64,000 bases of DNA. Source: Onchocerca volvulus. Taxonomy: Eukaryota; Nematoda; Chromadorea; Rhabditida; Onchocercidae. The notes below the pieces were generated by a model, which was given only the letters and a program-made list of their open reading frames with translations, was not told where the DNA came from and ran no database searches. Shown here piece by piece: positions 11,501 to 22,500 of this stretch; the stretch's first letter is position 1, and every line of letters begins with the position of its first letter. The DNA lies in assembly GCA_000499405.2 (NCBI GenBank), contig HG738138.1:14958554-15022553 (forward strand). Reading direction: 5' to 3'. The position numbers and the translations under genes were made by a program.

Positions 11501-12573
11501 ATTTTAAATTTCATTTCATAATTTATTTCATTGTGACATTTGCAGTGCAAGAGCATATTCTTTATTTTATTATAAAGGAGAGTAAAATGAGGGTTTTAGT
11601 TCATAAATGAACAAGAAAATTTTAAAGATTGTTGGTATAAGATATGAAATTTTTTGTCAAAATTTTACATTTGATTTATAGGCGAGATGGTATTTTAGAA
11701 GCTCATAAATTGAAGTATTCAAAGAGCCAACTGATGCTAACAAGAGAGGTTGAAGGTAAAGCTCAGGTAATTATTTCTGTTGCATGAGGAATAAATCAAA
11801 ATAACATGCGATTGGTTAGATCTTCGGATTCATTTGATATTAATATTTGCATTTGTTTGAATAAATTCCAACTCATACACTTTTTAAATAATATGTGCAA
11901 CAGCTTTTTATCTTTACTATTCTTTTTTCAATGAATGAAAAGATTTTGCTTCTATTAATATTACAATTATATAATATTCTTGAAAGTTGCAGATATGTGA
12001 AAAAATGAAAATACCAGAGAATTTACCCACAAAAGACTTCATTTGAGTGAGTGATGTCGTTGGAAAAGTTCGGGTAAATTTTGAGCACTTTAAAAAGTCA
12101 TTAATGGTTCGATGGAATGAATTAGCTGGAAATACCGTGCGTGTCTGGCTTTCTTGTTTCCAGTTTAATTCTAAAGTATACTGGAAATTTCATTCCTTTG
12201 TCGAACCCAGTGAATATGTTAGTTTACATTATATACGTTGCATAAAATAATTTGTACGGGTATACGTTCCACATTTATATGTTTGTTTATTTAGTTTTCT
12301 GAATTATTTATATAAAATATAATTTGAGCCAAATTTTATTTTTCGGGATATAAACTATTCATTTCAAATTTTGTGATAGATACTGTAAGACATTCGAAAG
12401 TATGGTGAAATTTTCAGCTCAATTAGAATTGGAAAAGAAGAGCTAGTAGAAATCAAGTATTATAATTCCATCTAAACTACTGTATCATTTAAAAAAAAAT
12501 TATATCTTTTTAGGTAGAGGCAGAAGAAAACGCTGAAAATATTGAACGCTTAACGGATTTGGTTATATTGTAA
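8516..12573 (+). CDS. Unrecognised 12-exon gene with an in-frame TGA
   Basis: I do not recognise this protein. Phase-compatible exons are: first exon from ATG 8516 (end unresolved), 8808-8868, 9110-9217, 9342-9422, 9728-9898, 10495-10551, 10699-10734, 11240-11328, 11682-11766, 11993-12209, a 20-nt microexon 12380-12399, and 12514-12573 (stop TAA). Most have GT donors and TTTCAG-like acceptors. The product is about 300 residues or more, mostly hydrophilic, with a Trp-rich middle (QYVWSPHFE, VYITWIELL, EIVWPAYDQLPKYDAPWAKS), a block YFRHEQCKNIAIGAWLDF and an acidic end EAEENAENIERL. There is no signal peptide or clear membrane helix. Codons 12044-12046 are TGA inside exon 10, although frame, splice sites and protein-like sequence continue on both sides. 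The gene may therefore be a recent pseudogene, carry a null allele, or contain a sequence error. The exon 1/2 junction does not match in phase; exon 1 joined at GTACCT (8626) directly to 9110 would. Confidence 0.62.
10187..10308 (+). repeat. 60-bp tandem duplication in an intron
   Basis: AAACATGAAGTAAG occurs at 10191 and again at 10251. The following 50 bases are also similar (TGAACTTTAT followed by AATT). It lies in the intron between exons 9728-9898 and 10495-10551 and carries no coding signal. Confidence 0.85.
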
Positions 12574-14477
12574 TATAAAAATTTTCTTATCTTTATTAAA
12601 TTGTTCATTTTATAAATTTTATAAGTCTGAGAAAATTTTTCAAAAAAAGTAATCTTCAAAGATTTTATGATCATTTCAGAACTTCACACTCTTAAAAGAC
12701 TAATATTCTTCTTTCCTTTTTTTTTTCTTCGTTTTATTTAACAATTTTTGTTTTCTCCTCAACTGCTTCAAATGTTTTTATTATTGTTCATTTTTTACAA
12801 TTATTGAAATAATATCTCATATTGATATCAGTGATTTGATCTCTCTAACAAGATAATAATCAGTATGATATAATTCTATAATTTTTTTCGGTGAGGTTCA
12901 TTTAAGTCTATCGCAGTAGATTCATGTCCAGAAGTTTTTTTCTGTAAGGATAGTCTTACATTTGAATTTGAATCTCCTCATTATACGTGTGAGTTCTTCC
13001 AGGATATTTCTACGGTGTTCTAAAATCATCGCTTTAAAAGTTTCCTAATAATAGATTGTGATTTTAAATCGAATGATGAAGATATAATAGATATATAACT
13101 GTCTTCTATAAAATTGTTTAGGTTCTGAGAAATTTAATAATTTGATTAATTTTACAACATGTAATGTACAAGTATATTATCGATTCATTTCGTAGGGATT
13201 TTTGAATATCAATTCGTAGTTAACATAGCCTACAGCCAAAAAGAATTCCAAAAAGTCGAATAGTTTTTTAAGCATTGTTTTAACTGAGTTTTTGTTTCAT
13301 TTTCTTGTTTTCTTTTTTTTTTTTTTTTTTGTTCTGTTTATAATATATTTGTACATTAAGAAAAAGGAATTATAATTTCATGTTTTTGTATGTTTCATTT
13401 TGGAATTTGACAATAAATATTCTTCATTACTGATAAATTGGCTGTAAAAATTTATTATAAAGATTAAATCATTATGATAATTAGCTGAACAAATGAAAAA
13501 GAATGATTTGAGTTGATTATCTCACTAACTTACTTGGCAGTGGGAAAAAGTAGGGAGTTCTTGTCATGTTGGCTCAATTCTTGTGCTAGGCGGGAGTAAT
13601 TTTTCAGAAATCTGATGATGCATGTCAGCTGGTATGTAGTAGTGTTAAGCAACTAATATGAAATATACTGGATTGAATGGTCGGATGTGTATTTCTGCGT
13701 CCACCGGATTCTAATTTTCCGGAATGTCGTAAGAATTAAGAAGGGAGGAATACGGTTGAACATTTTTCATCAAAAGAAGAAGGGTATAAGGTAGTTTAAG
13801 CTAAGGTGTTTTTTATATTATTCCAGTGTGCTATAGCACCACAGCATAGCTGCCGCAGATACTTGTCTCAAAGACAGTATATTATAGCTGTTTTTGTCTT
13901 GTTTCCTAGTGGAAGTCATTATTAAATCATGGTGTTCATACTTGCTTGGCAGTTATTTCTTCAGATTATTTAGGCTAATTCCGGAATTGTACTGCTAAAA
14001 TTTAAAATATTTATAATAAAATTAAGGTCAAGGATTTAGCAACGTAATAAAATATGAGGCTGCAAAATATACTTTACATTTCGAAATGTTTTTTGGATTA
14101 CGGTACAACCCATATTTTGGGTATTAACATTGGCTTTCTGGGTAGCTTTGTGGAAATTGTGAGGGTTTGGTTGGCTGTGGGTGCGCTTGGATGTGTCTGT
14201 CTTAGGTGGTGTATGCATTCACGTCATGTACATGGATGTGCTTGCGTCATATGTGCATATGTTGATATATGTATATATTCTTTTTGCCAAGTTCTCCAGG
14301 TGTTAGTATCTTTTGACAAATATTTAGGTTGGACTATCCGAAAACGTAAATCGTTCATACGCTGTTCAGAAGTATACTTTCTTCTACACGTGGAATAGTT
14401 AATATCATTTCCACATGTGGAAATTCAAACATTTGTTATATAACGCGATAAATATGATTGATTTTTAATTGGTGAAG
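12574..14477. other. Intergenic region, no gene seen
   Basis: A+T-rich sequence between two plus-strand genes. It includes a 25-base poly(T) tract near 13312-13330 and a more mixed-composition patch at about 13540-13930 with no frame or splice pattern I trust. The T+G-rich stretch at 14150-14280 is open in one frame by composition only. Confidence 0.55.
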
Positions 14478-14479
14478 TT

Positions 14480-14496
14480 TGCAGGGTATTATTCAG
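14480..14496 (+). promoter_or_regulatory. Likely spliced-leader acceptor for rpl-1
   Basis: TTTGCAG ends at 14484 and TTCAG at 14496, 32 and 20 bases before the rpl-1 ATG. Nematode ribosomal protein mRNAs are commonly trans-spliced to a spliced leader at such sites close to the start codon. This is inference from position and motif. Confidence 0.5.
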
Positions 14497-14516
14497 TAGG
14501 CGTAAGATATTATAAA

Positions 14517-16205
14517 ATGAGTAAGATACCACGTGATACGCTAGTCGAATGCGTCAATGAAGTGTTGAAAGCATCAAAGGAGAAGAAGAGAAAATTTCGT
14601 GAAACAGTCGAATTGCAAATAGCCTTGAAGAATTATGATCCGCAGAAAGATAAACGTTTTAGTGGATCCGTAAGGTATTAGCAACAAAATTCATCATCAG
14701 CATCAACTAATTCTTTTCTAATGCCTACTCTTTCCATTCACATGTAGGGATTGAGCAGGAAGTCGTTTAATTTAAACGGCGAAGACTTTAACCCTGAGTC
14801 TTGAAATATTGGGAAGGATTTCATGCATTGTTCTTTCGTTTGTTGAAATCCGAATTGATTATTGTTATGGAAATCAATGAGCAACAGTAAGCATTGTATT
14901 TCTTTTTGTTATCAAACAAAAAGATAGAGAAATTATGAGTTAGCATGAACGAATAATCAGAATTGTTGAGATTAAAGAAAGGAAGAACAAAATAAAGTAA
15001 GAATAGAATGGAATAGAGTTTGAGTGAAATAACGGGATGGTTGTTGCACTGTAAGATAGAATATGGAGAGAGCAGTTTTTTGTAACAAATTTCCTGATAG
15101 CGTGATCATTTAATTTTAATGGGTTAATTTAATTTAATTATCATTTAGGCTGCTTAAATCTTTTGCATTTCTTGATATGTCCGGTCCTGGTGAGATAAAT
15201 GTTATTTAATTCTTTTAGCTGGGGAACTTCATCTAGGTTCAAAGTGATTTAAGGGTAGAGGAGTTTGAGATTATTCCTAAGATATCTTTTTTTTTTTTTT
15301 TTTTTTTTTCGGAACTTTAAATTAACAGGAATTTCTTTTATAGCTTTTTATCCAACTTTCATTCTGAAATTTTCACAGCTTTACAGGTTACCTCGTTAAA
15401 GTTTCGATTATCGTTAATATGTAGAGATTTTTATAATTTAGGCTGAAAAATATCCCAAGACCAAATATGAAAGTATGTGTGCTGGGTGATCAGCAACACT
15501 GTGATGAAGCTAACGCAAATAGTATACCATGCATGAACGCAGATGAATTGAAGAAATTGAACAAAAATAAAAAACTTATTAAGAAGCTGGCAAAGGTTTT
15601 GTGTATTCGTATTTCTCTTTTTGTTCATTTTAATTGATGTTAGATATGTACCATTAGTTAGTATTCATTATTATACAGACAAATATACTGATTATTGTTT
15701 CATTTCAGAAATAAAAAAGAAAAAATAATGGGCATTGATTACTTGTCATTATTATGTTACTTTCTGCATTTTTCAGGGATATGATGCGTTTTTGGCCTCG
15801 GAAGCTTTGATTAAGCAGATTCCGCGTATTCTAGGCCCAGGTTTAAATAAAGCTGGTAAATTCCCAAGTGTTGTTGCTCATTCCGAACCGCTGATAGCTA
15901 AAATTGAAGAGATCCGTTCAACAATCAAATTTCAAATGAAAAAGGTTGAGTACTTTTGTTATTCGAAATGATTAGTTAATGTTGCCAAGATTTTCAAGTT
16001 CTTCATATTTACCAAAACAAGATTTTAATTGCAGGTATTATGCTTATCGGTAGCAATTGGGCATGTTGGAATGACACCGGAAGAGCTCGTTTCCAATATC
16101 GCACTTTCTATCAATTTTCTCGTCTCATTATTGAAGAAGAATTGGCAAAATGTGAGATCGTTGCATATAAAGAGCACAATGGGGCCACCTCAGCGGCTCT
16201 ATTGA
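14517..16205 (+). CDS. rpl-1: 60S ribosomal protein L10a (uL1), complete, 4 exons
   Basis: Exons 14517-14674, 15442-15595, 15777-15944 and 16035-16205 join in phase (2, 0, 0) to a 216-residue protein, matching the ~217 residues usual for animal L10a. Diagnostic stretches are [86 protein letters not shown] and [12 protein letters not shown]. The protein is the eukaryotic uL1 of the large-subunit L1 stalk, which helps E-site tRNA leave the ribosome in the cytoplasm. All introns are GT-AG. The ATG at 14517 gives the family N-terminus; an in-frame ATG at 14469 lies upstream of the probable trans-splice site and would add unrelated residues. AATAAA at about 16389 and 16421 can serve for polyadenylation. 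Resemblance to the nematode orthologue is very high, so the call is firm. Confidence 0.97.
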
Positions 16206-19159
16206 TTTTTATTATATTGTTAACCGTTGCAATTGTTATATTATCTCAAATGATAAATATTTTTTAATTTATTCGTTCAAATGCATGAATTCCTCGTATT
16301 ACATTATTAATTAGCAGAATTTGGTGATATTTTCCGAACGTAATCTCAAAAATGTCTCATTAAGAAGTTCTACCATTAAGTGTGCAGTACAATAAATGAT
16401 ACTCTATACTGGATCAGAAATAAATAATGGATGTTAAGTCCTGCCGATAATATTTGCTCACTGTAAATAATATTATCTAAAATATTATCTCTTGTGTAAA
16501 TCCCGAAGTCTTTCCGATAGTAACTTATTGGGTTTCATACCTGTCTAATTTCCTTGCTCGGGGTTGAAATCAGGTGTGACATTTTATCGTCGTGGTGATA
16601 TCTTTCTATTCGATCAATCATGCCGTGTTATGATATCGAGTAGGCAAGGTTTTTTTTTTTTAGAGCCCTGGTATAATGAGTTTTCATGCAGTACTATAGT
16701 ATTAAAATTTGAAGTGTAGTTGGAAATTGGCGGAAATAATAGTGACATTTTTCGCAAAAATTGGATCCGAAAGTTTTCTCTAGTTCTGGATGCTTTATTG
16801 TGCGGAAATATTTGCAATTTGCATGAACCTTTAGCATACCATTTTATGGATAGGATAAAAATTTTGATTAGTCAATATATTTAAGCTCAATTATTATAAT
16901 CTAAAATTTTTAATGCGAAAGTGTAATGATTATATCTTGTAATCCAACCTTAACAAAAATTATCACAGAAAGAAATCATTCATGTAGAATGTTTTTTTTC
17001 AAAAATGTCTCATGAATTTTTTCTCATTTTCGAATTAACAAATGTAGAAGCTTTTATGAATCAATGATTTTCAAATATAAAGCCATATTTGGCATGCAAT
17101 TGTCATTATCATTACCACTGTCATTATTAGCATTATCAGATAGCGAATAATGGGATAGTTTTGATTATTAGCAAACTATTAAAATCTTTTTCCAACAAAT
17201 AATTCTGAGAAATCTTGAAAAAATAAGCTAAAAAATTAGATATGGACGTTAAATAATTCATTGAAGAAGGACATATTGTTGATGGTACCTTCTATATTTT
17301 GTTGTTGCAACATACACCGCGATAGCATAGATCATATTGATTTTTTTTAATCTGTTAATTATGAAATTTTTTATCTGAAATTTAGGTATAATTACTTTTA
17401 TATTTTTTTGTAAATTTTGTATATATATATATATATATATATATTATTTTCATATAAATAGTGGGAAATGTCGGATAAAAAATTGAACTTCAATTTTATT
17501 AATTTAGAAAAAAAAAAAAAAAGACGAAAAATGGGAAAAACTTTCTATTTAGTAGATATATTTTCATTATTAATATGAAAATAGTAAGATTTGTCGAATT
17601 ATGGTAAATTAATTCCAAACAAAAAAGCAAATAATTATTATCTTTCATTTTTTTCTTGCATCTAAAATAATTTGGAAAAAAAAAAAGAAGGAAATCAAAT
17701 ATATACTATAAATAAATTTTGCAAGAAATGCAGTTTGCAACTATACGAAATTATTAGAATGCAAAATTCCCGGGGAAAAATTTAGTCTTATCTTTTGAAT
17801 TTGCTATTCAAAATTTGACGATCAATTGATCGAATTCTTCGATCGTAAAATCCAACATATCTTAGGAGATGTTTAAATAATACGTTTACGTGCCAAATAT
17901 ATTCGTTTTACAAACGAATTTATGTTCACGCGACGGATTCATGTTTTTTAAAAATAAATCTTTTCGTTTCATGCAGTTTATTGTATAATCTTTCAAGTTC
18001 ATGCAAATGGATTTATCCATTTTATAAAAAAATCTTTTAGATCACACGCAATTCACATCAAACGAACGTTTCATTTCATTTTTTTTCCTTTTTTTTTTTT
18101 TTTTTTTATTTTGCTATTTATTATTCCATTTATGTTGGTTATTTCGAAAGATATATTTGATTAATTTTAATTTTCATAACTAATTTTATTCAAACATATT
18201 TCAACTCACATTTTATGATCGATTTTTATTCATTTCCTTATATATATATATATTTTTTTTTTCTGTTAAGGGTTTTGGTGTTGGTAAGGTTTTCAATATA
18301 ATTTCAAATAGTATAACAAATTTAAGTCAAATGAAAAAGTGGCATCTTTTTTTTTTGAAATGAATTTTCCAATAAATGTCATCCTGTCAACTTGTCAAAT
18401 TTTAAGCCAAAAAAACAAAACAAGAAAAAAGTTATAAGAAAACAACGGTAAAGAAAGAGAAAAAGGAAAAAGAAAAATGTTATAATGGAATTTTTCACTT
18501 TCATTGACAAACGTTGTGTTTGCATTATTCCGCAAAATAATTCATTTAATTCAAAAAAATAAACAATCAACTTTTTCTAAGCATTAATTAAAAACTTTGT
18601 TATAAATTACAATTTTAATAAAAATAAGAGAAAACAATGATTTTGAAATAAAGTGAGAAACAAAAAGAAAGTAAAAATAATATTGCTTTTCGATAAGTTT
18701 AACTGTTTTGAAGCTTTATATTATCTTTAAATGAAAATATCATTTCAAACTATCAAATTTTATCTTGAAAAGATTCAATTTCAACCTTCATTAAAAATAG
18801 ATTGATGAAATTTACCATTCATATATTGCAATTTTTGTGACATATTTAATAAAACTGTTTCAAGGAAATATATCAACAAAATTTTAAGTTAAAATAATAA
18901 CTCGAAACTTTCTATTCATACATTAGCATAACATTAGTATTCATTCTTTAATAAATTTAATTTTAACTTTCATGAAATTTGTCATTCAAATATATGCAAT
19001 TTTAATTTTCATTAGAAATTTATAAACTTAAATAAAAAAAGGAAAATAAAATCCAATTTTGCCCCAAAAAAAGAAATGAAAAAGACATTAAAAATTTAAT
19101 TTAAAGGAAAAATAAAATAATTTTCACGAAAGAATTTGTTTATTTGGAAAAATAACAAT
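16206..19159. other. Intergenic A+T-rich DNA, no gene
   Basis: After the rpl-1 3' untranslated region there is only A+T-rich sequence with many poly(A)/poly(T) runs and TA microsatellites (about 17421-17444 and 18240-18253). I see no exon pairs with compatible splice sites. Confidence 0.6.
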
Positions 19160-19520
19160 AGCAACTAGCACAGCAGGAGGTAATAAATCGTGGGAGTGGG
19201 TAGCGGGGGAATTGAGCGAAGAAAAAAAATGCTTGGCGGGGGAAGTTATTGGGAGGATAAGAGACAAAGCGGGCGATAAATAATAGCCAAGAGCCATAAA
19301 ATTGATTTTTCGGAAAGATTTAAATCAACATTTTTGCCTCACCTCGTGACATTGTTCAAAAAGCCACCTTTCGCTGATAATTATTACTTCAATTTGCTTG
19401 TCAAATTTACTGCGTGAATATTAAGTTTGTATCGGAAGTACTATGTAGTCTGCTTTAGCTCTTGGCTTAAGGCTACTTGAGCATATTTAAGCCAAGCTCT
19501 GAGGTAAGCATTTATCTCAT
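19160..19520. other. GC-richer island of unknown function
   Basis: This stretch stands out from its surroundings. It has G-rich words (GTGGGAGTGGGTAGCGGGGG, GGCGGGGGAAG, AAGCGGGCG) at 19190-19275, then balanced sequence to about 19510. It contains TTGGCTTAA (19462-19470) facing TTAAGCCAA (19487-19495), a 9-bp stem with a 16-base loop. No open frame spans it. It could be a promoter or regulatory region, a non-coding RNA or an old mobile element. Confidence 0.4.
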
Positions 19521-22500
19521 TGCTAATCTTACATAATCTTTTACTTACATTAATGTTAATAAATAAATTTGATGGCGAAAAAAAACGTGAAAAACTATAT
19601 TTTCCGTCATTATAACATCTTTTTTTTTATTACCTCATGTAAAAATTGATTTTTTCTCTTAAAAAAAATTTTTTAATATATTTCTATATATATCGTTCTA
19701 ATTTAAAATAATATTTGAATTTAAGTTAAGCAATTATTTGTAGCTGATTGTGAATTAGTTGTTTCAAATTTATTTTCGTAAATGAAATTTAGGAAGAAAA
19801 ATGAATTTGATAATATGAAATTATCATACGCGTAAGATAATCAAATTCTAGCAGTTTATATTGATATCAAGTTTCGAATATAAAGCAAAATCTGATTTCT
19901 CTTCAAATATTCCTGAAATAATCAAATTTTACATTCCATTTTTAGATGAATTTTTACGATGAAATGAAACATAATTGCAACAACAAAAAAAGAAAAAAAA
20001 AAAAAGAAAATCATTTGAAAGGAAAAAATGAAAATTTATTTTTCTTTTCCGTTTTTTTTTTTTCTGATAAATATATCAATTAAATATTTACATTTCCAAG
20101 TTAAAAGGAATATTTCAAGGGTATATGACATTTCTTTTGTTCCTTATTTTATTTAAATCTAAAAGAACAGTAATTTTTTCCGTAAATGACATTTTTCTTT
20201 TTTTTTATTTAAATATGGAAAAGAGAAAAATTCATGTTTGCGAGTAATTAACTGTTTTACTTGTCAAACTGAAATTTAGTAAAATTCATCCAAATTTACT
20301 TAAAGTTAGAAAACTTCATCAATTCAAATATATAGTTTAATCACTTTCTTGAAATTTCAAATAATTAACACAAAAAAAAAAGAATCCTTCATTTATTGTT
20401 GTAATAATATATTGAATCATTAATAGTGAGAAAATTCTTAACTTTTTTGATTTCCTGATCATAATAATTCTCGCTTATTTGCATAATAAATTTGCACCAT
20501 AAGAAGATTTTTATTTGTACGAATAGGAAATAATTTTTTCATTCAACATGTAAGACAAGAAAAAAATTTTTTTTTGTAAGATAATATTTCTTCAATCATA
20601 AAAAAAAAAAACACACGAAAAGTTGAAAATTAGCTAGAATAAACCCTTTCTTTCATTTGTTTATTTACTTGTTTATTTATTTATTTATTGATTAATTTTA
20701 TTTACTTCTACATCGTTTTTTTACCAAATGTGTTGCTTGTTGAGATATACATGATATATAAATAATTATTGTAAATATTGCTCAAAATTTTACTAAACTA
20801 AAGGTTTATTTGCTTAACAAAATTTTGAATAACCCATAAACTCAAAATGAATTTCAGAAATTTATTTCTTCCCTTAACTTATCATTTTTTATCTTGCATA
20901 GATGATCTTATGCGTTTAGATGTTGAAATAATCGAACAAAATTCAGGTTAGCTTTCAGTTTCATTTTTTCATTTATTCTGTTTGCATTTTTTTTTTTTTT
21001 GTGGTTTTCACTGAAAAATATTTTTTTCTAATTTTTTATCTTTACAACTAATGGAAATTGATAAATTTTTTTTTTGTTTTAGCTAACGGAAATTTTTAAT
21101 GCATACTTTGTTATGACGAACAGAAACTTAATTAATTTTCCCTTTTGTTTTAATTGAAATAATTCTGCGAAGGAAAAATTTGGCTAATAATATAAATTTC
21201 ACAACTTTCGTATTTGTATATATATATATATTGAAACTTGCATAATGCTAACTAATTTTCCCTTATTTTAATCGCAATAATTTTGCAAAAAAAAAAAAAA
21301 AAAAAGAAAAAACTAGCAAGATAATATAAATTTTGAAAATTTCATACACAAATATATGTCTATAATTTGCACAATATTTACCATTGCGAATTAATTTTTT
21401 TTTAATTTTGCAATGATATTTATTAGAAAAAAAAAGGCGAAGAAAGACAATTAGTTGAATATGAATTGAAATTTGAAAATAGTTTGAAATTCATTGATTT
21501 CTTGTTTCTCAATAGCTAACAAATAAAGTATTTAAAGCTACTGAATAGATGAATAAAAATAAAAATTATTGGAAATTTTTCTTTCATTTTTTTAAAATGA
21601 AGGAAAAGAAATGGAAAAAGGAAAAGGAAAAGGAAAAAAGAAGAGAAAAAGAGGTGAAAAATAAATAATTTTTTTTTTTTTTTTGCATTTTATGGAAAGA
21701 TATTAAAAGTGGTAGAGATTTTGTATAGCAGATTTTTAATAAGTATGTTAAATGCATTTTTACGAATAATCATACATAATATTTAACTATTTCTCTCTCT
21801 CTTTGTTTCTTTTTCTCCTTTTTTTCCTTTTTAATTCCCTCATTTCTTCAATTTTTTTTTAAATTTTCTGTTATCAACAATTAAAAAAGAAAAAAAAAGA
21901 GAAGATGAAGAAAAGGTATGATTAAATTTTTGTGTAATTAAGTATTTAATGTCGGATTTAATTTAAGTCTTTTTTTCTTACAACCGTTGTCATAGAAAGT
22001 AGACGGTTGAGATTGAAATTGGTACTTCAAAAGTTATTGTGTTACGAGCATGTAAAATGAATGTAATTTTAATATATAAAAGGAATGAATTTGATATGAT
22101 AATACAATAATAATAAGAAGTACTGTATGCAAAATAATAATACCGTATCGTGCTGACTAATATGATACGGTATTAATATTTAATGAGAAGATATTATCAT
22201 TATTTTGTAGTGAGATATTATGATTAATCATTTCACATTTTTTCTTTTTTTTTTTTTTTTTTGATAGTATGAGACATATATATCATATTTTTGATTTTGC
22301 AAAATTTTATCAAAATATAAGCTAATATATTCGAATTTTCGCCTCTAATTGAAAATCATATATGTAATTTTTTATTTCAAAAAAAAAAAAAAAACGAACT
22401 TTTTTTCTACTATTTTATTAACAACTTTAATGAATTTTAAATTGACAACTTAACTAGTCTTAAGCTGAATAAATATAATAGTTAAACATATAATCATCGA

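Noticed and set aside
14054..14398. 114-codon plus-strand frame just before rpl-1
   Set aside because: It comes from a T/G-rich tract; residues are low complexity and it lacks splice signals. It overlaps the probable rpl-1 promoter.
19497..19515. TGAGGTAAGC resembling the start of let-7
   Set aside because: Only the first seven or eight bases agree with the let-7 seed region; the rest and the hairpin geometry do not fit.
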